In this document: in pieces, positions 35,004 to 44,198 of the stretch
Position numbering within the stretch: the first letter of the stretch is position 1
Layout of the letters: each line of letters opens with the position of its first letter
Assembly (NCBI GenBank): GCA_018268055.1
Contig: JAFDXF010000086.1
Span: 1-64,000 of the forward strand
Source of the DNA: Bacteroidota bacterium
GTDB lineage: Bacteria; Bacteroidota; Bacteroidia; Chitinophagales; Chitinophagaceae
DNA: 64,000 nt
Direction of reading: 5' to 3'
Notes under the pieces: model-generated
Told to the model about the DNA's origin: nothing
The model's database searches: none
The model's input: only the letters and a program-made list of their open reading frames with translations
Made by a program: the position numbers and the translations under genes

Positions 35004-35040
35004 TCTCTTTATTTTTTAATCATTAAGAAGTAAAGAGAAT
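35004..35040. terminator. Bidirectional hairpin between convergent genes
   Basis: TTCTCTTTA (35004-35012) and TAAAGAGAA (35032-35040), perfect 9-base arms with T-rich interior, between the isomerase and cutC stops. Confidence 0.55.
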
Positions 35041-35049
35041 TAAGTTTAT

Positions 35050-35781
35050 CTATTTAAGCGCCGCTCGCAATGCTTTTACTTCTTCTGCATCTATTGCATT
35101 GTTCATGTAACTTTCTTCCGAACCTTTAAACCCCGGATGAATAAATTCCATTTTACTTTTTTCTTTACCGCGTAGTGAAGAATGAAATTCTATACAACCT
35201 GTTTTTGCAGCCAACATTTTAATATTTTCTTTTCGAACACCACTACCGGGCATAATAGTAATGCGGTCATTTGCTTTTTTATTCAATGCAGCAACTAAAT
35301 CCAAGCCATCCGTTACAGACGGCATTTGTCCGGAAGTCAGAATACGTTCACAACCCATTTCTATTATTTGTTCCAAAGCATCAAAGGGATCTTTACACCT
35401 GTCAAACGCACGATGAAAAGTTACACCCAAAGGATAAGCCGCCTCTACCAATTTTGCGTTTCTTGGTATATCAATTGTTCCATCTGCCTGCAACATTCCG
35501 ATTACTACGCCATCACATCCTAAATCTTTGCAAAGCTGTACGTCTTTCAACATTATTTCAAACTCCTCCTCCGTAAATAAAAAATCACCGCCCCTTGGCC
35601 GTATAATGGGATAGATCAAAACATCAAATGCCGCTCTGCATTTTTTTATCGTACCATACGAAGGAGTAGTACCACCTTCGGCAAGGTTGGCACATAGTTC
35701 AATACGATCAGCTCCACCTGCCACAGCAGCTTTTGTAGTAGCAAAATCAGAAGTCGCTATTTCAATTATATATTTCATCAC
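35050..35781 (-). CDS. cutC: CutC family protein (copper homeostasis)
   Basis: 243 residues, TIM barrel. Family signatures: EIATSDFATTKAAVAGGADRIELCANLAEGG (spread over 6-36), RPRGGDFLFTEEE, VTFHRAFD and LTSGQMPS. The name comes from copper tolerance in E. coli, though the true activity is disputed. Its start overlaps the glycosylasparaginase stop by four bases, so the two are coupled. Confidence 0.92.
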   Translation of the reverse strand: MMKYIIEIATSDFATTKAAVAGGADRIELCANLAEGGTTPSYGTIKKCRAAFDVLIYPIIRPRGGDFLFTEEEFEIMLKDVQLCKDLGCDGVVIGMLQADGTIDIPRNAKLVEAAYPLGVTFHRAFDRCKDPFDALEQIIEMGCERILTSGQMPSVTDGLDLVAALNKKANDRITIMPGSGVRKENIKMLAAKTGCIEFHSSLRGKEKSKMEFIHPGFKGSEESYMNNAIDAEEVKALRAALK

Positions 35782-36818
35782 ACTTTAAAAAGGCTTTTTG
35801 ATTTAATTAGTTTTTCATTGTCTTTATTGCGTAGCGCAAATTCAAAACCCGGGTGCAATGCATAAGCGCCATATTGCCCTGCTTTGTTCAATGCAATAAA
35901 TGCAACTTGAATATCTTTTGCTTTTTCTTTTTTAATCTTAGCAATACGTTCAATAATTTTTTTGCAAGCTGCCTCGGGAGATAGCCCTTGCCGCATCATT
36001 TCTACTACTGAGTGCGAGCCGGCAACTCGAATTACATCTTCGCCTTGTCCGGTAGCTACACATGCACCTACTTCATTATCCACATATAAGCCGCTTCCGA
36101 TAATGGGTGAATCTCCTACTCTGCCACGCATTTTAAATCCTGCGCCACTTGTGGTGCAACTGCCGCTCAAACTTCCGGATGCATCCATTGCTATCATGCC
36201 TATAGTATCATGATTCCATTCACCAGATTCCAATTTCGCTGGAGCAAATGGCCCATGGTTGTTTGTCTTCTCTACATTGATAGCAGGTGGTTTATATTCT
36301 GATTTCTTTAGCCATTCGGTATAATTTTTCTCTGCTTCTGCCGAAAGTTTTTGTTCTTCCAATGGGAATCCTTCTGCAATTGCAAAGGCTTGTGCACCCA
36401 CACCCACCAACATCACATGCGGCGTTTTCTCCATCACTCTTCTTGCAACAGAAATAGGATGTTTGATTCTTTCCAAAAATGCTACACTACCACAATTAAA
36501 ATTTTCGTCCATGATAGATGCGTCCAATGTTACAAATCCATCTCTATCGGGATTTGCACCAAGACCCACACAGCAATTTTGTGAAGACTCAGTTACCATT
36601 ACACCTTTTTCCACAGCATCCAATGCTCTGCCCTTTGCATTCAAGACTTCCCATGCGGCCTTGTTTGCTGCTATTCCTGCATCCCATGTTGAAATAACAA
36701 TGGGTTTATCTTTCACATCAATCAATTCTTCCCGATCTCTTGCAAACATCTTACTGGAAAACATTCCTGCTACACCCGTCAACGCCGAACTCAAAATGAA
36801 CTTTCGTCTGTCAATCAT
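35778..36818 (-). CDS. Glycosylasparaginase (exported)
   Basis: 346 residues. The N-terminus MIDRRKFILSSALTGVAGMF has a twin Arg, a Tat-type export signal. It belongs to the Ntn-hydrolase fold and cleaves the GlcNAc-Asn bond of N-glycan remnants after self-processing. The autocleavage site is before Thr205 in WNHDTIGMIAMD, followed by SGSCTTSGAGFKMRGRVGDS and the substrate-binding GSGLYVDNEVGACVATGQGE region. Bacteroidota homologues serve in glycoprotein foraging. It is coupled to cutC. Confidence 0.92.
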   Translation of the reverse strand: MIDRRKFILSSALTGVAGMFSSKMFARDREELIDVKDKPIVISTWDAGIAANKAAWEVLNAKGRALDAVEKGVMVTESSQNCCVGLGANPDRDGFVTLDASIMDENFNCGSVAFLERIKHPISVARRVMEKTPHVMLVGVGAQAFAIAEGFPLEEQKLSAEAEKNYTEWLKKSEYKPPAINVEKTNNHGPFAPAKLESGEWNHDTIGMIAMDASGSLSGSCTTSGAGFKMRGRVGDSPIIGSGLYVDNEVGACVATGQGEDVIRVAGSHSVVEMMRQGLSPEAACKKIIERIAKIKKEKAKDIQVAFIALNKAGQYGAYALHPGFEFALRNKDNEKLIKSKSLFKV

Positions 36819-36906
36819 AAAAAATATTTAGGAGTGTAATTTAGCTCAAAATAAATATGCTCAAACACAACTTAGTACTAAAATTTATAATCAAGCTGAA
36901 TCAAAA

Positions 36907-37152
36907 GTGTTAGAAGCAATAAACTTTGCAATATCTCCGCTCAAACAAAACAATGTATTGGTGTATTATAATGCTTGCAAAGGGCATATTGGGTTTTACC
37001 CTACTCCCGAAGCGATTGTGCACTTCAAAAAAGAACTTGAAAAGTATTCTACTTCAAAAGGGGCAATACAATTTCCTATTAACAAACCATTACCTTTGGA
37101 ATTGATTAAAAAACTTTTAAAGTTTCGGTTAAACGAAGACTCAAAAAAATGA
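36907..37152 (+). pseudogene. N-terminally truncated DUF1801 protein
   Basis: 81 residues from a GTG at 36907. Residues 2-75 align by eye with the C-terminal two thirds of DUF1801/YdhG-like proteins (EAINFAI, NVLVYYNACKGHIGFYPTPEAI, GAIQFPINKPLPLELI). The usual first 40 or so residues are missing: the frame upstream is open only to 36831 and unrelated. It ends in an ATGA overlap with the YdeI-type gene. It may be a broken gene or a start-shifted functional one. Confidence 0.6.
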
Positions 37153-37436
37153 AAATCGAAATATTATCTGGAATTTTTCACGAAATTCCTACTGATATAA
37201 AAGTGGCATTAAAACAGAATGCAGACATTCTTGAGCGGTGGAATAAACTTACACCAATCCAACGCAATGAATGGATTTGCTGGATCACAATTGTCAAAAA
37301 ACCGGAAACAAGAACGGAACATATTCAGCGTATGACAGAAGAACTATTAGAAGGTAAACGACAACCTTGTTGCTGGCCCGGTTGTCCGCATCGCAGAGCT
37401 TCGGCTCAAAAATGGTTTAAAAATTTGGGAAAATGA
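37149..37436 (+). CDS. YdeI/OmdA-like small protein
   Basis: 95 residues. The helical core (DIKVALKQNADILERWNKLTPIQRNEWICWITIVKKPETRTEHIQRM, about 15-65) matches the C-terminal domain of YdeI/OmpD-associated proteins. The tail carries a CCWPGCPHR cluster of three Cys and one His, possibly a metal site. The full-length YdeI N-terminal domain is absent. It is translationally coupled on both sides (ATGA at 37149 and 37433). Confidence 0.75.
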   Translation: MKIEILSGIFHEIPTDIKVALKQNADILERWNKLTPIQRNEWICWITIVKKPETRTEHIQRMTEELLEGKRQPCCWPGCPHRRASAQKWFKNLGK

Positions 37437-37798
37437 GAACAACACATGAACACGATGAGCGAATAGCAAAAATGGTTTTTGCTTCAGTATATCCGCACTA
37501 TCTCAAAAAGATAGAAAGCAAAGGCAGAACCAAAGAGGAATTACATAAAGTCATACAATGGCTGACAGGATTTGATAACAAAAAGCTACAAGCGTTGATT
37601 GATTCAAAAGTAACTTTTGAAATATTTTTCAGCAAAGCAAAACTGCATCCCAACGCTCAACTGATTACAGGTGCAATTTGCGGTTATCGGATTGAGGAAA
37701 TTGAAAACCTATTGACCAAACAAGTGAGGTATTTAGACAAATTGGTGGACGAGTTGGCAAAAGGGCGAAAAATGGAAAAAATTCTACGAACAATATAA
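37433..37798 (+). CDS. DUF2200 protein
   Basis: 121 residues, full length for DUF2200. Family segments are plain: KMVFASVYPHYLKKIESKGRTKEEL, VIQWLTGFD, ICGYRIEEIENLLTKQVRYLDKLVDELAKGRKMEKIL. Function unknown. Coupled by an ATGA overlap to the gene before. Confidence 0.88.
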   Translation: MRTTHEHDERIAKMVFASVYPHYLKKIESKGRTKEELHKVIQWLTGFDNKKLQALIDSKVTFEIFFSKAKLHPNAQLITGAICGYRIEEIENLLTKQVRYLDKLVDELAKGRKMEKILRTI

Positions 37799-37831
37799 TT
37801 TGTAAAACGGATTAATATTAACAAATAAAAA

Positions 37832-38287
37832 ATGAAAACAGAAGGAAATACAGTAAATGATCTATTGAAAAATATCCCTGAAGACAGAGCAGCTGCTTTT
37901 AATAAACTGCATAATATCATTATAGCAAATCTACCTGAAGGTTTTGAAGCAGCGATTAGTTATGGTGGATTGGGATATGTTGTTCCGCATTCAATTTATC
38001 CCAATGGCTACCACTGTAAACCAAGTGAACCTTTGCCTTTTGCAGGGATTGCCTCTCAAAAGAATTCTATCAACTTTTATCACATGGGCATTTACTCCGA
38101 TTCTAAATTGCTGGAATGGTTCGTGGCCGAATATCCCAAATACTGTAATCAAAAATTAGACATGGGAAAAAGTTGTGTCCGATTTAAGAAAATGAACGAT
38201 ATACCCTACATGTTAATAGGTTCTCTAATGAAAAAATTGAGTGTAAAAGACTGGATCAATATCTATGAAAGTAAACTAAAAAAATAG
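37832..38287 (+). CDS. DUF1801 domain protein
   Basis: 151 residues. The DUF1801 fold is seen in ISYGGLGYVVPHS, PLPFAGIASQKNSINFYHMGIYSD and the C-terminal CVRFKKMNDIPYMLIGSLMKKLSV. Function unknown; an iron-chaperone role was suggested for a relative. It starts 33 bases after the DUF2200 gene and is probably in the same transcript, making two DUF1801 copies (one truncated) around the YdeI/DUF2200 pair. Confidence 0.82.
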   Translation: MKTEGNTVNDLLKNIPEDRAAAFNKLHNIIIANLPEGFEAAISYGGLGYVVPHSIYPNGYHCKPSEPLPFAGIASQKNSINFYHMGIYSDSKLLEWFVAEYPKYCNQKLDMGKSCVRFKKMNDIPYMLIGSLMKKLSVKDWINIYESKLKK

Positions 38288-38326
38288 TATGCAATAATAC
38301 TCTTAGTTTCAAAAAATAATATACAA

Positions 38327-39187
38327 ATGAGAAATACAATACTTCAATTAATGCTTTTGGCAATAACTTCAATATCCGTCAATGCACAAATAAAAAGCAA
38401 TGAAAGCAAACCTCTGATTATTGGTAATATTGACCAAATAAATTCAATTATATTGGGAGAAACAAGAACTTTAAACATTTATTTACCGCAGGGATATAAC
38501 AAAAATGACTCAAAGAAATATCCGGTCATATATGTTTTGGATGGTTCTATTGATGAAGATTTTTTTCATGTTGCAGGTATTGTTCAATACTATAATTTTT
38601 CATGGATCAACAGAGTACCTCAATCAATCGTAGTAGGTATTGCCAATGTGGATAGAAAAAGAGATTTTACCTCGCCTACAAATTTTGAAATTGATAAAAA
38701 GCATGCGCCAACCGGTGGAGGTTCGGCAAAGTTTATTTCGTTTATTGAAAATGAACTTCAGCCTTATATAAATAAAACTTATAAAACGAATCAGAGCAAA
38801 ACGCTTATTGGACAATCTCTTGCCGGATTACTTGCAACGGAAATATTATTTACAAAACCAAAACTATTTAATAAGTATATAATTGTAAGCCCAAGTCTAT
38901 GGTGGAATGACGGCTCTTTATTGAAACAAAATCCGGAAATTTTAAAAGAAAATTTTAATGAACAAACGGATATTTATGTAGGTGTGGGTAAAGAGGGATT
39001 AACACCCGGATTGGATAGTCATGTAATGGAAGTAGATGCTAATTTATTGGCTGACAAAATCGCACAAACAAAAAGTAAAAAAGTGAAAGTTTATTTTGAC
39101 TATCTACCAAATGAAAATCATGCAACAGTGACACACCCTGCTGTTTTTAATGCATTTAAACTTTTATACCCGCAAAAAGACAACTAA
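38327..39187 (+). CDS. Secreted esterase, alpha/beta hydrolase (esterase D-like)
   Basis: 286 residues with a signal peptide (1-21, ending NAQ). The fold matches putative esterases like siderophore esterases and acetylxylan esterases: NIYLPQGYNK..YPVIYVLDG, nucleophile elbow GQSLAGLL (Ser in G-x-S-x-G), and the His of NENHATVTH near 264. Substrate unknown. It follows the DUF1801 gene by 39 bases and may belong to its transcript. Confidence 0.85.
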   Translation: MRNTILQLMLLAITSISVNAQIKSNESKPLIIGNIDQINSIILGETRTLNIYLPQGYNKNDSKKYPVIYVLDGSIDEDFFHVAGIVQYYNFSWINRVPQSIVVGIANVDRKRDFTSPTNFEIDKKHAPTGGGSAKFISFIENELQPYINKTYKTNQSKTLIGQSLAGLLATEILFTKPKLFNKYIIVSPSLWWNDGSLLKQNPEILKENFNEQTDIYVGVGKEGLTPGLDSHVMEVDANLLADKIAQTKSKKVKVYFDYLPNENHATVTHPAVFNAFKLLYPQKDN

Positions 39188-39319
39188 TTAAAAGTAAATA
39201 GAAGGGGCAAATTAAAATTTTCATTTACACTAATTTTTGAAACAAAAAGTAGCTTATCCGCCAAAAATCAAATTCAGAAAATTTTTACTGATAACCCGTC
39301 AATCATTTATCTTGCCACA

Positions 39320-41152
39320 ATGCACCCGCACATAGAAAAATTATTAAAATGCGTTGCGCTTGAAGAAACAGAACAAGCCAATCGATATAAATTAGATCAG
39401 CAGCATAGCCTGAAACAGTTAAAGGCGGAAGGTTTAGCCATTCATCCAATAATTGTAACGAGAAAAAATTTTGGTTATGCAGATTATCCTGAAATTAATT
39501 TCAAGATAAATTTCCCTTCTGAAATAAATATGTTTAAAGATGGTGCAGCCATTGAATGTTTTAAAAACGGTGAAGAACCTGTTAAGGGTGTGCTGCTTGA
39601 ATTAGATAGCAAAGTAGGCAGCTTTCGTTTATTTGCACCCGATTTTCCCGATTGGATAGAAGATGACGGAGTGGGTATCAAACTCTCTCCCGATACTCGC
39701 ACAACGGGTATAATGAAAAAAGTACTCAATGAACTTGAAAAAAATAAAAGCCTTTTTAAATTCTTTGAACAGCTTCACGATAGCAATCAAAGTGTAAAAC
39801 AAATTACTCCTAAACCACAACCTATTAATTTCGGCAATCGCCAACTCAATAAAAGTCAGCAAGATGCAGTAAATGCAGTATTGCAAAATGAAAATTTAAT
39901 CATTGTGCATGGTCCGCCCGGAACCGGGAAGACTACCACTCTGGCAGAAGCAATTTATCAATTAACCAAAAAGGGTGAAAGAATCTTGGTATCAGCGCCC
40001 AGTAATACGGCTGTGGACAACATTGTAAAAATGCTTATTCGCTTAGATATAAAAGTTTTAAGAGTGGGCAATACCAGCAAAGTTGATGCAGCAGTATTCA
40101 AACATACTCCGGAAGGACATCTGAGTAACAGTAAAGAGCAAAAAGAAATAAAACAATTGAAGATAAGAGCTGAAGAATTTCGCCGAATGGCATTGAAATA
40201 CAAACGCAATTTTGGCAAAGCCGAAAGAGAGCAAAGAAATCTTTTGTTCAAAGAAGTGAAAGAAATCAGAAACGAGATAAAAAAAATTCAAGCATATAAT
40301 GAAGAAAAACTTTTCTCTGAAGCACAGGTTATTGCCGGCACACCCATTGGCGTGTATGACACAGATCTTTCCAAACTTCAATTTCATACACTGATCATTG
40401 ACGAAGCAGGCCAATGCATTGAACCTTTAGCATGGTGCATTTTCCCTTATGCTGAAAAATATGTTTTGGCCGGAGATCACTGGCAACTCCCTCCTACAGT
40501 TTTGAGTAACGCAGCAGCGCAATTAGGCCTCAACAATTCTATTCTGGAAGTGGCGATAGCTCATTCTCAAAATGTTCATTTATTGAATACACAGTATAGA
40601 ATGAGAAAATCTATTGCCGGATTTAGTAGCCAATATTTTTATAATAATTTATTAAACACTGCCGAGCATTTAATAGATAAAGGCTCGCATATTACTTTTA
40701 TTGACACTGCCGGATCAGGGTTTCAGGAAAAACATGGGCCGGATGGCATTAGTTTACAAAATGAAGGCGAACTAAACATAGTACAGCAAATTTTACAAAA
40801 TGAAAATTTTGAACTGAGCAAAACCGCATTCATTTCACCTTATTCCGGTCAGGTATCGACAGCATTAGAACTACTACCCTCAGAGATGCGTATCAGTACC
40901 ATTGACAGTTTTCAGGGGCAAGAAATGGAAAACATTATCGTATCGTTAGTGAGGAGTAATGAAGACGGCGATATAGGTTTTTTAAAAGATTACCGAAGAA
41001 TGAATGTAGCCATCACAAGAGCAAAAGAAAATTTAATTGTCATTGGAGATAGTGCTACTATTGGTATTGATAAATTCTACAATGAATTTCTTAGTTATGT
41101 AGAAAAGAATGGGAATTATAGAACTGTTTGGGAATTTGAGATTATGCTTTGA
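39320..41152 (+). CDS. SF1 (Upf1/IGHMBP2-like) helicase
   Basis: 610 residues. Superfamily 1B helicase motifs in order: Q-motif LNKSQQDAV (about 176-184), Walker A GPPGTGKTT (198-206), Ia SAPSNTAVD, II IIDEAGQCIEP, III LAGDHWQLPP, IV LNTQYRM, V STIDSFQGQEMENIIVSLVRSN, VI MNVAITRAKENL. The N-terminal 160 residues form the usual beta-barrel region. It probably unwinds RNA or DNA 5' to 3'. Bacterial members of this group are poorly studied. Confidence 0.9.
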   Translation: MHPHIEKLLKCVALEETEQANRYKLDQQHSLKQLKAEGLAIHPIIVTRKNFGYADYPEINFKINFPSEINMFKDGAAIECFKNGEEPVKGVLLELDSKVGSFRLFAPDFPDWIEDDGVGIKLSPDTRTTGIMKKVLNELEKNKSLFKFFEQLHDSNQSVKQITPKPQPINFGNRQLNKSQQDAVNAVLQNENLIIVHGPPGTGKTTTLAEAIYQLTKKGERILVSAPSNTAVDNIVKMLIRLDIKVLRVGNTSKVDAAVFKHTPEGHLSNSKEQKEIKQLKIRAEEFRRMALKYKRNFGKAEREQRNLLFKEVKEIRNEIKKIQAYNEEKLFSEAQVIAGTPIGVYDTDLSKLQFHTLIIDEAGQCIEPLAWCIFPYAEKYVLAGDHWQLPPTVLSNAAAQLGLNNSILEVAIAHSQNVHLLNTQYRMRKSIAGFSSQYFYNNLLNTAEHLIDKGSHITFIDTAGSGFQEKHGPDGISLQNEGELNIVQQILQNENFELSKTAFISPYSGQVSTALELLPSEMRISTIDSFQGQEMENIIVSLVRSNEDGDIGFLKDYRRMNVAITRAKENLIVIGDSATIGIDKFYNEFLSYVEKNGNYRTVWEFEIML

Positions 41153-41175
41153 ACAGAAAATTTATGTAAACCATT

Positions 41176-42423
41176 TTATAGGCAACTATACGATACCCCA
41201 TTAATCAAAACCTCATCTATCAAATTACTACCAAAAGAATATGGCAGATAAGCAATAGACGGAATTGGTTTTGTAATAATCAGATTTGCCTTTTTCCCTT
41301 TTGTAATGCTTCCCACTTCATTTTGCAATTCCATAGCAAACGCACCATTGATGGTTGCTGCATTAATAGCTTCTTCGGGAAGCATTTTCATTTGAATACA
41401 ACTCATTGCTACCATCAGGTTCATATTACCCGAAGGTGATGAGCCGGGATTAAAATCCGTTGCCAATGCAATAGCACAACCTGCATCAATCAATTTTCTT
41501 GCAGGCTGAAAAGCCATACGCAGAAAAAATGCAGCAGTAGGTAATAATGTGCCAATCGTATTGGATGTTGCAAGTGTATTGATTGTATTTTCATCCATCG
41601 TTTCCAGATGATCTACTGACAATGCGCCTAATGCAACTCCTGTTTCCACGCCACCGGACAAATTCAACTGATTGGCATGAATCTTTGGTTTCAATCCATA
41701 ACGCATGCCGGCTTCGCAGATTGTTTTTGTTTCTTCGGCAGAAAAGAAACCATACTCACAAAACACATCAATATAATCAGCTAATTTTTCTTTAGCGATT
41801 ATCGGAAGCATTTCATCAATGATTAAATCTATATAGCCTTGATGATTTTCTTTAAATGCAGAAGGATATGTATGTGCTCCTAAAAAAGTACTCTTGATTG
41901 GAATGGATGATTGCTCTTTCAATTTTTTAATCACCCGCAACATTTTTAACTCCCCTTCTACCGATAATCCATAGCCGCTTTTTATTTCTATTGCTCCTGT
42001 TCCTAAACGAATTACTTCATTCAGCCTTTGTTTTGCTAAACGATATAACTCATCTTCACTCATTGCATTCAACTTCGCTGCGGAATTTAAAATACCACCG
42101 CCTTTTGCTGCAATTTCAGCATAGCTGAGCCCTTTGATTTTATCCACAAACTCTGCTTCACGCGGTGCGGCAAACACAAGATGTGTATGACTATCGCACC
42201 ACGTTGGTAAAATCATTTTATATGTCGCATCAATAATATGAGTGATTTTTGATATTGCGTCAGGAATATGTTCCATAGAGCCATATTCCGCAATAATTCC
42301 ATTATCAATGAATAACCACGCATTATAAATGGAAGGCAATTCCGCTAATTGTTCTTTTCGCAGAAGAATATTCTCTTCTCGAACATTCACCAACTGCTTG
42401 ATGTTCTTGACTAAAGTTTGCAT
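41176..42423 (-). CDS. hutI: Imidazolonepropionase
   Basis: 415 residues, amidohydrolase fold. It converts 4-imidazolone-5-propanoate to N-formimidoyl-glutamate, the third step of histidine breakdown. Metal ligands appear in LPTWCDSHTHLVFAAPREAEF (His-x-His), IHANQLNLSGG (His) and LATDFNPGSSPSGNMNLM (Asp); the substrate loop EIKSGYGLS is present. It lies downstream of the thiolase gene by 30 bases, though the pairing is probably accidental. Confidence 0.94.
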   Translation of the reverse strand: MQTLVKNIKQLVNVREENILLRKEQLAELPSIYNAWLFIDNGIIAEYGSMEHIPDAISKITHIIDATYKMILPTWCDSHTHLVFAAPREAEFVDKIKGLSYAEIAAKGGGILNSAAKLNAMSEDELYRLAKQRLNEVIRLGTGAIEIKSGYGLSVEGELKMLRVIKKLKEQSSIPIKSTFLGAHTYPSAFKENHQGYIDLIIDEMLPIIAKEKLADYIDVFCEYGFFSAEETKTICEAGMRYGLKPKIHANQLNLSGGVETGVALGALSVDHLETMDENTINTLATSNTIGTLLPTAAFFLRMAFQPARKLIDAGCAIALATDFNPGSSPSGNMNLMVAMSCIQMKMLPEEAINAATINGAFAMELQNEVGSITKGKKANLIITKPIPSIAYLPYSFGSNLIDEVLINGVSYSCL

Positions 42424-42453
42424 TGAAAAATTTAAGTTAACAACACTTACGCA

Positions 42454-43632
42454 TTAAATATTTTCTATCACCATTGCAGAAGCACCGCCGCCACCATTAC
42501 AAATACCTGCTGCACCATATTTCGCATTGTTTGCTTTCAATACATTCAGTAGTGTAACAATAATTCTTGCGCCACTAGCTCCTAAAGGATGACCAATTGA
42601 AACTGCTCCACCATGTACATTTACTTTAGCAGGATCCAATTTCATTCGTTTTGTATTTTCAATGCCCACCACACTGAAGGCTTCATTTAATTCCCAATAA
42701 CTGATGTCATTCATTTGCAATTTTGCTTTGGCTACAGCTTTTGGTACAGCCAGTGCAGGTGTTGTGGTAAACCATTCAGGCGCTTGCTCCGCATCGGCAT
42801 AAGATTTTATTTTTCCGATTGGTTTTAATCCTAATTCTTTTGCTTTATCAGCACTCATCAATACCAACGCCACTGCACCATCATTCATAGTAGAGGCATT
42901 GGCCGCAGTTACCGTTCCATCTTTTTGAAACGCCGGACTCAAAGAAGGTATTTTATCAAACTTCACATTAAAGGGCTCTTCATCTTTTGCGAAAACAATG
43001 GGATCACCTTTACGTTGTGGAATTTCAACCGGTATCACTTCATTAGCAAACTTTCCATCCTCCCAAGCCTTTTGACTACGTTTGTAACTTTCAATTGCAA
43101 AATCATCTTGATCATTACGACTGATGCCACATTCCTTTGCACAAAGTTCAGCAGCATTACCCATTGCTTTACCATCATACACATCAGTCAATCCATCTTT
43201 TGCCAATCCATCAATTAAAGTAGTATTGCCATATTTATTTCCCCATCTTAAACTATCAGTATAAAAAGGCACATTACTCATACTCTCCATTCCACCGGCA
43301 ACGATTATATCGGCATCTCCCAATAGAATACTCTGTGTAGCTTGTGCAATTGCTTTCATTCCGCTGGCGCAAACTTTGTTTACAGTGGTACAAACAACTT
43401 CATTAGGCAATCCGGCAAATTTAGCAGCTTGCCTTGCAGGTGCTTGCCCGAGATTAGCCTGTATCACACAACCCATCAGCACTTCCTGAACTTGTTCGGG
43501 TTTAATTCCTGCTTTGCTTACTGCTGATTTAATAGCAACAGCGCCTAATTGCGTAGCTGATAAACTTTTCAACGAACCTCCAAAACTTCCAAATGGAGTA
43601 CGAACGGCAGATACAATAACCACTTCTTTCAT
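42454..43632 (-). CDS. Acetyl-CoA C-acetyltransferase (thiolase)
   Basis: 392 residues from the ATG at 43632; the 23-residue upstream extension is dropped because MKEVVIVSAVRTPFG is the standard thiolase start. Catalytic residues: Cys in NKVCASGMKA, His in SIGHPLGASGARI, Cys in GICNGGGGASA. It condenses two acetyl-CoA or cleaves acetoacetyl-CoA. A -7 element lies at 43652-43659. Confidence 0.94.
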   Translation of the reverse strand: MKEVVIVSAVRTPFGSFGGSLKSLSATQLGAVAIKSAVSKAGIKPEQVQEVLMGCVIQANLGQAPARQAAKFAGLPNEVVCTTVNKVCASGMKAIAQATQSILLGDADIIVAGGMESMSNVPFYTDSLRWGNKYGNTTLIDGLAKDGLTDVYDGKAMGNAAELCAKECGISRNDQDDFAIESYKRSQKAWEDGKFANEVIPVEIPQRKGDPIVFAKDEEPFNVKFDKIPSLSPAFQKDGTVTAANASTMNDGAVALVLMSADKAKELGLKPIGKIKSYADAEQAPEWFTTTPALAVPKAVAKAKLQMNDISYWELNEAFSVVGIENTKRMKLDPAKVNVHGGAVSIGHPLGASGARIIVTLLNVLKANNAKYGAAGICNGGGGASAMVIENI

Positions 43633-43651
43633 AATACAATTATTTAGTTTG

Positions 43652-43659
43652 CAAAGATA
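43652..43659 (-). promoter_or_regulatory. Candidate -7 element (TATCTTTG) for thiolase-hutI
   Basis: An exact match on the minus strand, 20 bases before the thiolase ATG. The -33 half is not obvious. Confidence 0.5.
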
Positions 43660-43736
43660 ACACTTGTTAGCCTTTATGAAATGCGCTTTAGAAAAGCCCA
43701 TAGCGTTTTGTATTCTTCACTCTGCTTATATCTCTC

Positions 43737-43744
43737 TATATTTG
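43737..43744 (+). promoter_or_regulatory. Candidate -7 element (TATATTTG) for the SET-domain gene
   Basis: Exact consensus followed by CGCCCTGAAA, 19 bases before the ATG at 43764. A TTTG at 43707-43710 is 26 bases away, longer than usual. Confidence 0.55.
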
Positions 43745-43763
43745 CGCCCTGAAATAAAAACCA

Positions 43764-44198
43764 ATGGCATTATTAGAAAAAGAGATCATTGTAAAAAAAT
43801 CCAAATTGCCCGGAGCAGGTAAAGGTTTATTTGCAAAAAAATTTATTCCTAAAGGAACACTGATTGTAGAGTACAAAGGCAGAATCAGAACATGGAAAGA
43901 CGTAGATCCGAATAAGCATGACAATGGATATATTTATTATGTAAAGAGATACCATGTAATTGATGCCCTGCGTACTACATCATCTTTGGCAAGATTCGCT
44001 AATGACGCTCGCGGTATTACTCGTGTAAAAGGGCTTACGAATAATGCAGAATATGTTGAAAAAGGACTGAAGGTTTATATCAAATCGCTAAAAGATATTA
44101 ATCCCGGAGAAGAAATATTTGTACCTTATGGCAAAGAATATTGGGACGCTATTCGCCATAATATAAAAACGGATAAAAAGAAAACAGTTAAAGCATAA
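43764..44198 (+). CDS. SET-domain protein (putative lysine methyltransferase)
   Basis: 144 residues, essentially a bare SET domain. Motifs: GAGKGLFAKKFIPKGTLIVEYKG (SAM loop), SLARFANDARG (place of the RFxNHSC motif, here FANDARG), and PGEEIFVPYGKEYW (ELxYDY-like). SET proteins methylate lysines; bacterial targets are seldom known. Its 3' end overlaps the next convergent gene by 11 bases. Confidence 0.85.
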   Translation: MALLEKEIIVKKSKLPGAGKGLFAKKFIPKGTLIVEYKGRIRTWKDVDPNKHDNGYIYYVKRYHVIDALRTTSSLARFANDARGITRVKGLTNNAEYVEKGLKVYIKSLKDINPGEEIFVPYGKEYWDAIRHNIKTDKKKTVKA

